From Sorghum bicolor (taxonomy: Eukaryota; Streptophyta; Magnoliopsida; Poales; Poaceae): a DNA stretch of 64,000 nucleotides. Under the pieces are notes generated by a model, which saw only the letters and a program-made list of their open reading frames with translations, ran no database searches and had not been told where the DNA came from. Shown one piece after another: positions 23,501 to 36,381 of the stretch (position 1 is the stretch's first letter; the number at the start of each line of letters is the position of its first letter). The translations under genes were made by a program, and so were the position numbers. The stretch spans positions 22,081,737 to 22,145,736 of the forward strand of contig NC_012877.2 in the NCBI RefSeq assembly GCF_000003195.3, in the 5' to 3' direction.

Positions 23501-25112
23501 AATAAAAGAAAAGGAGGGAAAGAGGAGACACTGACAGTGGACCCCATCTGTCAGGGTCATCGTCCTCACGGCCGTTGCGACTATCGCCGGCGATTTCTCT
23601 GCGACGGCGAGGTCTCCGGCCAAACCAATGGCATCAGCGTGATCCCCGAACCCTAACGAATCGATTGATCCCACTTTTCCCACGGCGGAGCTACCGGAAG
23701 GAGCTCACCGTCGACGATGGCGGCTCGGCGGAGGTGCTCGGCGTTACGCCGGAGCCCTCAGGCCGGTAGAGCGCAACCTACGGCCTTCTACAGCACCAGC
23801 GGACTACGGCGAAGCTTCCTAGGTACACAGCTTGGCCTGGATCCTCGTGGAACACGCTGGCCACGAGAGCACCCATCTCCGGCGGAAGCACGGCGGCGCT
23901 GCGCACCGTGTCCGGCGACGGAGAGCTTGGTAGAGCGTCCACCAAGTGGCGCAAAAGCTCGCTAAGGACCTAAGCTATCTTTAAGACCTAACCAGAGACG
24001 ACGGGAGGCTTCACAGAGCTCGGCATTGAGTTCGCCGGAGAAAACGGTCACGGCGACCCGATTTGGGGGAAGAAGGAAATGTCGGCTCACCGGTGGGATT
24101 CTCGGCGAGTTAGAGGGTGGAGATTGGAGAGCGGTTCACGGCGGAGCTTTGGGTGAAGTTTGGTGAGCAATGGCGCAGCAGGGAACGCGCGCGAGCTCGC
24201 CGGAGTAAGCTCGCGGAGGAGAGCTATCGGCGGCCGCATTTCTGGCGAACTGGGCGAGGGAGAGCGAAGTGGACGCGTCCACTCTGCGCGGGGCGTCGCC
24301 GTGGACGTCATGCGCGCGTGCTGAGCTGACGAGCGGGGTCATCGCCAGCATACGGGCAACATCTGGCGGACAGATGGCGCTCTGGCCATCCACGACGGCG
24401 AGCACGGCTTCGATTCAGAGAAATGGCGACCGACTGACAGAGCGACTTTAGCAATGAATAACTCCCAAACCAACCCGAGATAGAAGATGATGCAGTTGAC
24501 AAAGTTGGAGTTCCAAACGAGTTCTACAACTTTGTCAATTGGAGCAAAGGCCAGATCGGCCTGGATTGAAAGATATGGAGTTTTCAAAATCGATCGAGCA
24601 AACTGGTTTCGTTACAAGACAGAAAATTTTCTAAGTGTTGGAAACAGCCCCAAATCTGCCTTGTGGGTCACTTTTGAGCTATTTGCGATCATTTTCACGA
24701 GATGGCCATAAAACAACTTTTGTTCCTTATAAAATTTGCTACAACTTTGCTGTAGGAAGTTTTGACATGCAAATAATTTATGAAACACTTTTAAAAAGCC
24801 TAAGCAAAAGAGGTTTCTAGGGCCTATTTTCATAAGTATGACTTAGAAGCATATTTTGGAGAAGTGATCAACATGAACATTGTTCCCAAGATTAAGTTAC
24901 GCATAGATAAACTAATTACCAAGACCTTAAGCACAAACACAAGCATTGTTCACTCAAACATAAACATAGGAAGCCTATTTAAGCAATTTAAAACACATTT
25001 TTGCATAGAATGACATGGCTCAAGAGAGATGATGATCATGATATGCTTTGAGTAGATGATGATGCTCATGCTATGCACATGATTGATGCAACCATAACAC
25101 CGGGGTGTTACA
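20534..25112 (-). mobile_element. Nested solo LTR of the same family, 4579 bp
   Basis: A complete LTR (TGTCACAG...TGTTACA) with no internal region lies inside the LTR of copy B. The 5-bp duplication ACATC flanks it exactly (20529-20533 and 25113-25117), while the uninterrupted LTR at 5193 has one ACATC at the matching place (about 5399-5403). It is more diverged from LTR 5193-9773 than the split LTR is, so it came from another source element. Its internal region was presumably lost by recombination between its own LTRs. Confidence 0.95.
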
Positions 25113-28100
25113 ACATCAGAGTCATTAAGTTATTACAACCAAAGTTCGAAGTAGCGGAAGCAAAATAGTTACACACACTTGTTCAAAGTTCAGTTCACAA
25201 GTTTGGTTATTGCAAGAGTCTACACCATCCTTCCAAAAGCATCAGATACGAAGTTGTTAGAGAACCGTGCCCAACGGTTAGTCCTCATCCCCAGCAGGAT
25301 GGAGACAGGTCTTGCAGAAACCGTCATAGAAGATGTCATCTGCAACAGGTGGGAATAAACCCTGAGTACGAGAATGTACTCAGCTAGACTTACCCGTCTA
25401 GTAAAACACAAAAGACACCAAGGATCATGCAAGGCTAAATATCAAGTGGAGCTGGTTGACTCACCTTTTGCCAAAAGCTTAACTTACGACTAAGTTATTT
25501 TGAGAGCATCGTATTTATTTATCATCAGCCTACCACTAGATTAGCACTTGTACTACAACACCTCACTTGATTATTACAAAGAATAATAACCATATCAAAT
25601 TCACCATATGTTCCTCTTGCTATCATCATTTTCATGAACCAAGTTCATTAGTGGATGCTACGTTTGCCGCTACTCTGTCAAGTTCTCACTAACCGGGAGA
25701 GACGGCGATTCGAATCGAATTCCTATCCAGCTGGAGGGTTATTCCTAGCACTCACCCAAGCATCCCCTACCGAAGAGCCAACGGGTCACCTTTGGTACGA
25801 CTCAGGAATCGCGGCTCCGATCAGCGCCGCACTCCCAGGGCTACCACTCTGCCAGGGAGGTCAGGAATTTTAACTCACCTGCCTTTGGACTTACGCCAAT
25901 GGTCCCCCGCACACCGCACTTCCTCCGGTAGTGCGCACTTTATACTTGCCGGTCTTCCGGCCAGAGTCATACTACTCGGCTTCGCGGTCGGAACGAGTTA
26001 TCTGGCCAACTAAGTGTTAGGCATGCGTTCAACATGACAAGAGAACGTACAACGATCGGTCCTTAGCTGCCACAGACGGAGTTACTACAAACTTGCAAAA
26101 CTCCGCCTGGCTTAAGTCAAATTAATCCGGTTCCATCCACGATAGCACATATAGACCATCGTGATCCGACATAACCCTATATCGCGCAGGTGACAGGAAA
26201 TCACCCGACTTCTACCGTTTAAGCATGGCTAAGCTGCTACTCGATCCTAACTCTATAACCAGGGTAGGATGAATTATCTGGACAAGGATAGAGTAGAATG
26301 CAGCAAAAGTTTCATCACAACTCCTACACGTAATGCATCAATAGGTATAACATATTAAGTGAACTTTCAAAAATAAAGGGAGACTTAGAATGCTCCGGGG
26401 CTTGCCTTTCACGAACGACGCCGGGTCGTGATTCGGGCACTCAACATCTTCTTCTGGCTCCTCAGGTCCGACTTGCTGGACCTGCACCTCCTGGCTGCCC
26501 TCCTGACCTTCGGGATTCGCCTGCAGCTCGTAGGAGGCTGTCGCGTCCGATGCACCTATTGCATGCTCGAACAATAAGAAGGTGCACATGCTAAAGATGA
26601 ATGCTTGGTAACATAAGTAACTCACTGGACACTCATTTACGGGGCAAAAGTTATAACAAGCTCACACAAGTTAATAAGTTAACTTAGCCCAAAGCCTATC
26701 ATGATACTAAATCAGCAAGCAACACAGAACAGGAGTAACCTGATAAATAAATCATAACTAATGATAGACAGATCCAACAAACATAAGTAAAAACATTCTG
26801 GAAAGCTTATGAAATTGTCTACAAATCATCTTTAAACATCACAGCATGATTCATACATTAAACCAGTCATTTAAACAAGGATCCAGGTTCTGTCCCAGAA
26901 AAACAGAGGGCACCTATTTCTGGAACCTAACTTGGAACAGCCATAACTTTTAAACTACTGGACCAATTTATTCCAAATTTAAACCACAGCTAGTTCAATA
27001 AGTTTACTTCAACTTTGATTTAGACAAGTTGCCCAGAAAACCAAATTATCATTAAGCAAAAGTTAAATTGCTCCCTTGCTGTCCAGAACAGCCTTTAACC
27101 CTATAATTAATTATTTAATGACATGACCAGAACATAAACCATGCCAACCACAAGGCTTATGAGCACAAGCATATTACAAGGTTGCCAGAACATCAGATGA
27201 CAATCCCCAAACATTTACTTAACAAGGCATTTATTAATTAATTCTAGATAAGAGCATAATCACAAGCTACTAGTCAAAGTACTCAAAAATCTACAAAAAT
27301 TATAGGAACACAAGTAAAGCATCAAAGCATCACCATAAAAATTTCACAGCAATAGCACATACCAAATTAAAGATATGTATTTAACATGTATCAATGTGTT
27401 TATTTCATAAATTCAGAAACATGACTTATATGGTACCAAACAACAGATTTCAGATTATTTATATATGAGAAATACCATGAACATGTTTACTACCAAAGTA
27501 GAGCACCAGCATAAGTACCAATTATTTTATATGATTTAATTAAAGAAACAAGCCACATTTCAATCATAAATTGCATATCAAAGCTGCAGTACACCAAAAA
27601 TCATGAAATATTTACCACAGCACTCTAATACCATACAGAGACTACCATAAAATTTTTAGAGTAAACTAAGCAGTATAACCAGAGATATGAATTTATCCAT
27701 GAATAACAAGATTAAATACTTAATAAATATTTTCCCAGAAAACATGGTTCATTTTATATTTTTATTAAAAACTAGCCATCTCAAGAAATACCACAAAATT
27801 TGTTTCACAATTTTTGGATCTCAGAAACAGGAGATATGATTTTTGCAAGAAAGCTAAAAATCAGGATTTTGAATAAAAGAAAGGAGGGAAAGAGGTGACA
27901 CTGACAGTGGACCCCAGCTGTCAGGGTCTTCTTCCTCTCGACCGAGGCGACTCTCGCCGGCGATTTCTCCGCGACGGCGAGGTCTCCGGCCAAACCAAGG
28001 GCATCAGCGTGATCCCCAAACCCTAGCGACTCGATTGACCCCCTGTTCCCCACGGCGGAGCCACCGGAAGGGGCTAGCCGTCGACAATGGCGGCTCGGCG

Positions 28101-29487
28101 GAGGTGCTCGGCGTTACGCCGGAGCCCTCAGGCCGGTAGAGCGTGACCTAAGGCCTTCTACAGCACCAGCGGACTACGGCGAAGCTTCCTAGGTACGCAG
28201 CTTGGCTTGGATCCTCGTGGAACACGCTGGCCACGAGAGCACCCATCTCCGGCGGAAGCACGGCGGCGCTGCGCACCGTGTCCGGCGACGGAGAGCTTGG
28301 TAGAGCGTCCACCAAGTGGCGCAAAAGCTCGCTAAGGACCTAAGCTACCTCTAGGACCTAACCAGAGACGACGAGCGGCTTCACAGGGCTCGGCATTGAG
28401 TTCGCCGGAGAAGATGGTCACGGCGACCCGATTTGGGGGAAGAAGGAAATGTCGGCTCACCGGTGGGTTTCTCGGCGAGTTAGAGGGTGGAGATTGGAGA
28501 GCGGTTCACGGCGGAGCTTTGGGTGAAGTTTGGTAGGCTGGGACGCAGCGAGGAGCATGCACAAGCTCGCCGGAGTGAGCTCGCGACGGTGAGCTCACTG
28601 CGGACGCTCTTCTGGCGAGTGGAGGCGTGAAAGGCGAGAGTGGACGCGTCCACTGCGTCCGGGGCGACGCCGTGGAGGTCATGCACGCGAAGAGAGGCTG
28701 ACAAGCGGGGCCAGGAACAGCGTACGGCCGCCAAATGTCGACGGAGCTCTGCCGCCGGTTGGCCACGTCGACAAGCTCGACTTCGATTCAGAAGAAACGA
28801 TGACAGTGTGACAGAGCAACTTCACCGATGATTATCTCCCAAACCAGCCCGAGTTAGAAGATGATGCAGTTGACAAAGTTGGACTTCCAATCGAGTTCTA
28901 CAACTTTGTCAATTGGAGCAAAAGCCAAATTGGCCTGGATTGAAAGATACAGAGTTTTCAAAATCGATCGAGCAAACTGGTTTCGTTCCAGGACTTAGAA
29001 AATTTTCTAAGTGTTGGAAACAGTCCCAAATCTGCCTTGTGGGTCACTTTTGAGCTATTTGTGATCATTTTCATGAGATGGCCATAAAACAACTTTTGTT
29101 CCTTATAAAATTTGCTACAACTTTGCTGTAGAAAGTTTTGACATGCAAACATTTTATGAAACACGTTTTAAAAGCCTAAGCAAAAGAGGTTTCTAGGGCC
29201 TATTTTCATAAGTATGACTTAAAGGCATATTTTGGAGAAGTGACCAACATGAACATTGTTCCAAAGTCAAGTTAAGTATAGATAAACCAATTACCAAGGC
29301 ATTAAGCACAAACTCAAGCATGGTTCATTCAATTATAAGTATAGGAAGCCTATTTAAACAATTTAAAACACATTTATGCATAGAATGACATGGCTCAAGA
29401 TAGATGATGATCATGATATGCTTTGAGTAGATGATGATGCTTATGCTATGCACATGATTAATGCAACCATAACACTGGGGTGTTACA
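25113..29487 (-). repeat. 5' LTR of copy B, right fragment
   Basis: It resumes with the second ACATC and matches LTR 5193-9773 from its base 207 to the end (GGGGTGTTACA at 29487). With 20323-20533 it makes one 4581-bp LTR. Its right end is the outer boundary of the tandem array, inserted in element C. Confidence 0.93.
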
Positions 29488-31584
29488 CCACCTCAGCAAG
29501 GGAAGCCCTTCAGATTGTATTTGTCTACCGATGGGATGGTCATCGGGTCGGCTTTAATTCAAGAATTTGAAGGGAAAGAACGCGTGATTTACTATTTAAG
29601 AAGGAGGTTGATTGATGCTGAGACCAAGTATTCGGCTATTGAGAAGCTGTGCTTATGCTTGTACTTCTCATGTATTAATTTAAGGCATTATTTGCTATCG
29701 GCCGAATGCACGGTTATTTGCAAAGATGATGTGGTCTGATACATGCTGTCTATGCCGATCATGAGCGGTAGGATCGGTAAGTGGATTTTGGCGCTGTCGG
29801 AATTCGATCTACGTTACGAATCGGCTAAAGCGGTTAAGGGACAGATTATGGCTGATTTTGTAACTCAACATTGCGGTATAGTGGAAGCTTTGGAAATTGT
29901 ACCTTGGACGCTCTTCTTTGACGGATCCACGTGTGACCGAGGAGCAGGAATCGGCATAGTGTTAATTTCCCCTCAGGGAAGGAAGTACGAGTTTTCCTTG
30001 CCGATTGTTGCCACATCCACAAATAATCAAGCTGAGTATCAAGCTTTGATAAAGGGTTTGGAATTGCTGAGGGAAGTTCATGCTGATGCTGTTGAGGTCT
30101 TTGGGGATTCTATGCTAGTTATTAATCAATTGGCTGGAAGCTATGAATGCTGGAGTGAAGTCCTGATAACTTATCATGAAAGGAGTATGCAACTATTAAA
30201 GGAATTCAAGGATTTCCGGTTAGAGCATGTTCCTCGATTGCATAATGAAGAGGCCAATCGGTTGGCTCAGCATGCCTCGGGATATCAGCCCATGATTAAT
30301 GCAATATCGGCAATAGGTGCCGATGATTGGAGGAAAGAAATCATTGATTATTTGAAGGATCCATCTAAGAAAGTTGAGAGCCGTGTTCGGTTTCAAGCTA
30401 CCAAGTATGTGCTGCTTGAAGGTGAGTTATATTACCGAACTATCGATGGGATTCTTCTCAGATGCTTAGGTGAATATGAGGCTAAGAGTTTGATGGGAGA
30501 AATCCACGAGGGAGTGTGTGGTGCGCATCAGTCGGCTTTTAAGATGAAGTGGATGATTAGAAGAAATGGGTATTATTGGCCGACTATACTTGAGGATTGC
30601 TTTAAGTATTTCAAAGGGTGTCATGGTTGTGAGAAATTTGGCAATGTTCAAAGAGCGCCCGCATCGGCCATGAATCCTATCATCAAGCCTTGGCCGTTCC
30701 GGGGATGGGCTATTGATTTGATCGGCCAGATTTATCCGCCATCCAGCAAAGGTCATAAATTTATTCTAGTTGCCACCGATTATTTTACCAAATGGGTTGA
30801 AGCTATTCCTTTGAAGAAAGTCACATCGGCCAACATGATTGATTTTGTGAAAGAGCACATTATCTACCGATTTGGGATTCCTCAAACAATTACTACCGAT
30901 CAGGGTACTATGTTCACATCGGGGGAGTTTGATGAATTTGCAATCGGTATGGGAATTAAAGTGTTAAACTCTTCTCCTTACTATGCTCAAGCTAATGGGC
31001 AGGCCGAGGCATCTAACAAAGGAATTATCAAGCTTATTAAACGAAAGATTGAAGAAAATCCTAGGAGGTGGCACACGTCGTTAAATGAAGCTTTATGGTC
31101 ATACCGGATGGCTTGTCATGGATCGACCAAGGTTTCACCTTATCAGTTGATGTATGGGCATGACGCAGTGTTACCTTGGGAAATTAAGACTGGGTCTAGG
31201 CGATTATCTTTTCAAGATCAATTGGCTGCCGATAATTATGCTACTTTGATGACTGACGAGTTGGATGATCTAGCAGAACATCGGCTGAGGGCCTTAATGA
31301 GTATAGAAGAGAATAAGAAGAGAGTTGCCAGATGGTATGATAAGAAGGTAAAAGCTAAGGAGTTTGCCGATGGAGACTTAGTGTGGAAATTAATCTTACC
31401 GATCGGGACTAAAAGTTCAAAATTTGGAAAGTGGTCTCCCAATTGGGAGGGGCCCTATCGGATAAGTCAATCGACTCCTGGCAATGCCTATATTCTAGAA
31501 ACTCTTGAAGGAGTTGAATTTCCCAGAGTATTAAATGGCAAATATCTGAAGAAGTACTACCCCAGCATATGGGTCGATGCATGA
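29488..31584 (+). pseudogene. pol fragment of element C: RNase H, second RNase H, integrase
   Basis: From the left edge come the RT-linked RNase H (RLYLSTDGMVIG), a TGA at 29737-29739 where relatives have Arg, and the connection region (LGKW-like RIGKWILAL). An additional RNase H follows with D (FFDGSTCD), E (NQAEYQAL) and D (VFGDSMLV). Integrase follows with H2C2 zinc binding (CGAHQ, CHGCEK) and the core D (AIDLIG), D (TTDQGTMF), E (GQAEASNK). From 29743 to the stop at 31584 the frame is open for 613 codons. The extra RNase H domain is typical of Tat elements. Confidence 0.93.
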
Positions 31585-31748
31585 AAGTTTAAGTGGCTAT
31601 AACATTCCTATCGGCTGGACCAAAATGTATCTGGAGCTGAACTTAGTGTTTTGAAAGGTGCCGATAACAGTCCTATCGGCTAGACTAAGGTACTAGGAGT
31701 GCTCAAAAGAGGAGAGGAGGATGTATCGCCGATGAAGAGCTCATGTGC

Positions 31749-34700
31749 TCAGCAGTGCCTGGATTGCCGATATGGCGCGCAGACGGATCTGGTTGGCTTC
31801 CTCTATCTCCTTCACGTCGTCATCGGCAGAGCCCTCCACCGGCTTCAGCTTCTTTTTCATCTGCAGTGCCTTACGGCCATGAATATTTTGCTCTTGCTCA
31901 AGAAGCTTGATTGTCTCCGGTAGTTGGCTTTCCTCTTGTCGGGCCTAGGACAAGGCATCCTCTACCTGCTTGAGTTCTGCCAACAAGGCTTCTCTTCTTG
32001 CCGATAGGTCAGAAATCTTTTGCTTCAACACATCCCCTGAGGACTGTAAAATGCCGATGTTTTTGTGCTTCTCATCGGCAAGGAGCTTCACCTTCATCAT
32101 CTCCTTAGAGAGCTGGGCATGTGTAGCTCTATCGGCAAGACGTTGGGCAGCCCTCTGGTACTGCAGCTGACGGCTCTCTAGATGTGCGGCTTGAAAAAGG
32201 ATTTCTTCAGCATCGGCAGGGATTTGGCCCCTGAGGGTCTTGAACAAAGCCTTAGTCGGGTCAGAATCGTCAACCAGCTGGACTGTGTCTTGATGAAGGA
32301 GGGTTGATAGTTCTTCCAACTTCGCCCTGACTTCTGCCGATGTGATTCCGATTGCCCGGGAGGAACTTGCTTCTTCACCTTCGTCTTCGGAGATGTCAAT
32401 GGCAAAGGAGAACAAGCTGTCAGGAGAATCCTGTTCCTGAAAGGGAAATAAAGTGGGTCATTCTATGGTCAAGTATTGACAAGTAATATCGATAGAGGCA
32501 GGATGACTTACTTGTTTTAGGGCAATCTCTCGCCTCTGACTGGAAGATGCCGATGGGATTACAGGCTGATCGGCTGGGGTTGCCGATGTAACAATGTCAG
32601 CTGAAAAATAACAGAAATAATTATAAGACAGAGAAGATAAGTGCATCGGCAATAATTTCATAAAAGTATGTTACCTTGAGGGGGAGCAGTACTTGTCTGA
32701 ATGGAGGAAACTACCGATGCTATAATGGAACCTGCTGGATCGGTAGTTTGTTCATGCACGTCAGCCGATATGTCTTCTGGCTGAGGTACTTCTGGTTGTG
32801 GCTCTTCTGGTTGGGGCTCTTCCACTTGTGGTGCTTCTTGGTGCTTCTTGTACCTGCTGCGTCTGTGTCTCTGGAGAGGAAGGAGAAGATTCTACTAGGA
32901 TTGGTGATACTGGGGGAGGAGAAGGTGTTGTTGTTCTCTGGCGCTTTGCTTGTGCTCTGGTGCTCTTGGCACCCTTTCTCTTCGGTTGGCTGGACTGGGG
33001 GGCATCAGCACTTTTGCTTCTAGTCTTTGCCGATGCACCGGTATGCTGATACAGAAAGGAAAATTTGTGAGTGCAAGTGTAACAGATGCAAAATGAAATC
33101 GGTATGTAAAAGTTTGAAAATTTACCTTGAAAGCCTGTGCCAAAGCAGAGGCAGCTACCGATGGAGATGTCTTAGTCCTCTTGGTGGTGACTTTCTTGAG
33201 GCGTACACCTCGGTGCATTATGGTAGCCAAAGTGGGAGCATTGTTGCCGATTGAGGAAATCGGACCTGATGGGAACAGATCAATCGGCTTGCCGCTCCTG
33301 CTGACCGATGGAGGAGTATCATCAACCTGCAATATAACACAGAAAGTAAGTTACCGATGAGGATGAGAATAAAAGGATTAGAACGCCGATTTGGAGATAC
33401 TTACAGTATCATCAGGGACTTTGTACTGGGGATCAATCATGCCACGGTATGAAAGGGCCGATCTGCAGAACAAATGCTCCTTCCATTCTTCCCACCATTG
33501 TTTGTATGCCTGAGTGATGAAGAGGGCTAGAACCCACTCTGATAGATCTGCATTTGTATCAGCGTTCGGTGACAGCTGGGCTACTTGGATCCACTCGAGA
33601 AGGTTAGTGATGGCTTCCCTAGGTTTTATTACATCGGCATAACAGAGTGCAATCGGCAGCTGGCCGAAAGCTAGTTGACGGGCTAGTGCCGATGGATTGT
33701 AAAACTCATAGGTTTGGTTGGAAGTTTTCCCACTGAAAAAGAAATTCACTGGTATAGCCCTGGGAGTGATCAGCGCCATCATCACATCATGATCCTTGTT
33801 GAGAGCGTCATTGAATGGATGGAAAACCAAAGGAAACATAGTATGGGGATCTTCATAGGGCATCCACGCTCGCTGCTCTTTAGTCAGGCCTTCATACAGG
33901 GTTTGGAAGAATCGGCTGACCTGGTCTGCATTGCCCCCTGTACCGGGCAGAACTATGGCAGCCTCGCCAAAGTTTAGAGGAGGGCGAGTTGCCAATTCTT
34001 CTTCTTCCAGTTCATAGTCCTCAGCTATATCCCTAGGAAAGCGCTGTGCGAAAAGGTCAAACTCAAGACGCTTGTGCATGTGGAGGCTGAGCCACATGTT
34101 GATAAACCACCAGGGACCCCCCAAGTTGCCGATGGACGGGCCGAGTAGGAGTTTCCTGGTTACTTGATGAAGGAGGTGGTAAGCCGCGCCAAGCAGGTAT
34201 CGGCCGAGGGGGAATCGGCCACCATTGGCTAGTCTTTCTGCTGCTGCCAGGTAGAAGGAGGTTGGGCCTGCCGATCGACCACAAAATACAAATTTGTCCA
34301 ACCACATGTTCAGGAAGCTGGTCTGTTCCTTTATGTTAACAGGGCCTGTTCGTTTGTATTTTTGGATGTACCCTGACCAACCGCCGATGGAGCGAGTTTC
34401 TACCTTAGCACTGGGTTTGGTATCAAAAAGTGGGTGCTATCGGCAGAAGATACATCTAGGCCGGTGAGCATAACCACATCGGCAAGTGTAGGGGAAGCAG
34501 GGCCGTGGCCAAAGACGAAGGCATTGAGTGTGTCTAACCAGAAATATGATGCAGCTATCAGCAGTGACTCATTCCTATGCATATCGGCAACGGACACCCT
34601 GATGCATTGGTCTAGTTTTCTCTCGCCCCACTGGACTTCATTTGAGTGGTTGACTCTCAAGAACCAATCCTTCCATCCCACGGTAGGACTGGGCCAGGAA

Positions 34701-35006
34701 CGGAAAGTATCCTTCCACAGATCCAGAGAAAAATTCTCGGCTCTAAAGGGGATTCTATTTGTTTCTGCGTTAATAAGGTCGGTGGGATCTGGATCCCCTA
34801 ACGGACCAAGACATTGGAGGTGTGGCTGATCGGTGGGGATGACAATTTTGTTGGACAGATCCTAATGGTTTTGGAGATAAAAAGAAGAACAAAAGAAGAA
34901 AAAGATGAATATTCAGTAAAATAAATCACGAACAAACATGGGTGTGGTAAAGGTACAAGAGATAGGGTGATGAACTGACCTCAGGAACGGTGAAGTTGAT
35001 GGCCAT
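31749..35006 (-). pseudogene. Antisense plant mobile domain (PMD) gene carried by element C
   Basis: I read six exons, all with GT-AG introns: 34980-35006, 33405-34861, 33126-33326, 32675-33045, 32512-32600 and 31749-32436. Exon 2 encodes the aminotransferase-like plant mobile domain (SYFWLDTLNAFVFG, LGGPWWFINMWLSLHMH). The last exon encodes a coiled coil (LEELSTLLHQD, LKQKISDLSARRE). Antisense ORFs are known between pol and the 3' LTR in Tat elements; cellular PMD proteins act in gene and transposon silencing. The copy is damaged: a frameshift near 34435 and TAG at about 31942 where CAG is expected. The role in the element is unknown. Confidence 0.82.
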
Positions 35007-35156
35007 TTCCTTGCAAGGAAGGAGATTGAAGACTTCGAGATTGGTGGAGAAAAGCCTTCACTGGAGTTCGCGGAGCTCTCGAACAGCACCGCCGCTAGGA
35101 AAGTGGAGTCGGAGCTGTGGAATGATGTGATGGAGAAGGAGTACCCGAGAAGGAAC

Positions 35157-35165
35157 TATTTATAG
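35157..35165 (-). promoter_or_regulatory. TATA box of the antisense PMD gene
   Basis: The minus strand reads TATAAATAG 151 bp upstream of the ATG at 35006. The position suits a separate promoter outside the LTR, directing transcription opposite to the element genome. Confidence 0.6.
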
Positions 35166-35653
35166 GACAAAATGGGCAAGGGTAAATCTGACTTATCACT
35201 TCGCCGTATCCATGAAATCCGAGGATACTCAGGAAGATATGGTAACTGTTCGCACGGTAATCAAGGGATTGCGCAGGTGATTTGATAGGAAGTGGTCGTA
35301 ATTTTGAGATATTTTACTGTGCGAGATTTCCTGGTCGGTCCATCGGCAGCGCCTTGTAACGGTAATATTGCCGATGGACGAATAAAGTAGAGATATCCGT
35401 TGCGGAGGATAAGACACGTCACTGTACGGGGCGTCCTGGTCAGTCCATCGGCAGCTCTCTGTAACGGTAACATTGCCGATGGGCGACTAAAGTGGAGATG
35501 TCCGTTTAGGAGGTTGAGGATTTCGAGGAATCTGCGGAGGGATTGGATCAGGGTTGTTCAGATTGAGGTTGTCGATTACCAAATTGGGAGAATTAATTGC
35601 GGAAAGGCATCATTACTGCAGAGAATTTTGGAGCATTAATGATTTCATACTCC
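35166..35653. other. Spacer between antisense promoter and polypurine tract
   Basis: No gene is seen. It contains an imperfect direct duplication of about 110 bp (around 35322-35400 and 35424-35505), each with CAGTCCATCGGCAG-like and ATTGCCGATGG-like segments. Confidence 0.55.
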
Positions 35654-35669
35654 GAAATTGGGGGGCATG
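35654..35669 (+). other. Polypurine tract region of element C
   Basis: The plus strand reads GAAATTGGGGGGCATG directly before the LTR start TGTTGACACC at 35670. Confidence 0.65.
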
Positions 35670-36381
35670 TGTTGACACCATTTTTGGACACATATCCAGG
35701 ATCGGTAGAGTGTGGATCGGCAAGACAGAGTAATGGTCACCGGTCTGCAGAAGGATTGCCGATGAGGGCAGTTGCCGATAAGAAGACAGCTGGATATGGC
35801 TAAGTCCATGGATGGTGATGTGTTTATGCCAATCGCCAGGGTTAACTATTGCCGATGGGGAGTCTGCCGACGACATGGAAGGAAGATTTGAAGGTTGCCG
35901 ATTGATCCGTGGTGGTGTCCCAGTTTGTCACACAAGGATAGTTTTATGTTTTCCTTAGTTATTTAAATCGTTTTGTACACGGATTTTGTTTAGATTTGGA
36001 ATTCGAATTCTAGTCATGTCTGGTTGTAGCTCTTTGAGTAGGGTATAAATGTAGACCCTGGGGCCTTGTAATCGGGACAATCAATCTATCAATCAATCAA
36101 ACACAAGTTTTTACTCATATTCCAGCATCTACTTTTTCGACGACTTCGTCATATTTTCCTTTTATTACGAGTTCTTAGGAATTCGTCGACTTAAGCTCGG
36201 CGCGTTCTCAAGTTCCGCGTGAATACCTCTTGGCCATGACATCCGGGCGCATCGCTGTTGTCGGGACCAAAGTATTCGAGTTATCACCTTTGCCGATAGT
36301 AAGGTCAAATCGGCTGGCACGCCTTAACGTTTAAATCGGGTATTAGCCCTTTGTGTTTGCAGATCAGCTTTTGCATCAACA
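35670..36381 (+). repeat. 3' LTR of element C, 712 bp
   Basis: It starts TGTTGACACC and ends TTTTGCATCAACA. TATAAAT at 36044-36050 is the likely LTR promoter TATA. It resembles the inverse of the LTR at 40055-40777 along its length, so C and D belong to one family. Confidence 0.9.

Larger units (their letters stand above)
29488..36381 (+). mobile_element. Tat/RIRE2-like Ty3 retrotransposon C (5' part missing)
   Basis: The plus-strand internal region carries RT-linked RNase H, a second RNase H, integrase, an antisense spliced gene and a 3' LTR. The dual RNase H and the antisense ORF between pol and the 3' LTR are typical of the Tat lineage. Its left part is replaced at 29488 by the Tekay array, which inserted into RNase H. 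Its right end abuts pol of element D. About 57 copies of GCCGAT/ATCGGC were counted by eye across this stretch. Confidence 0.9.
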
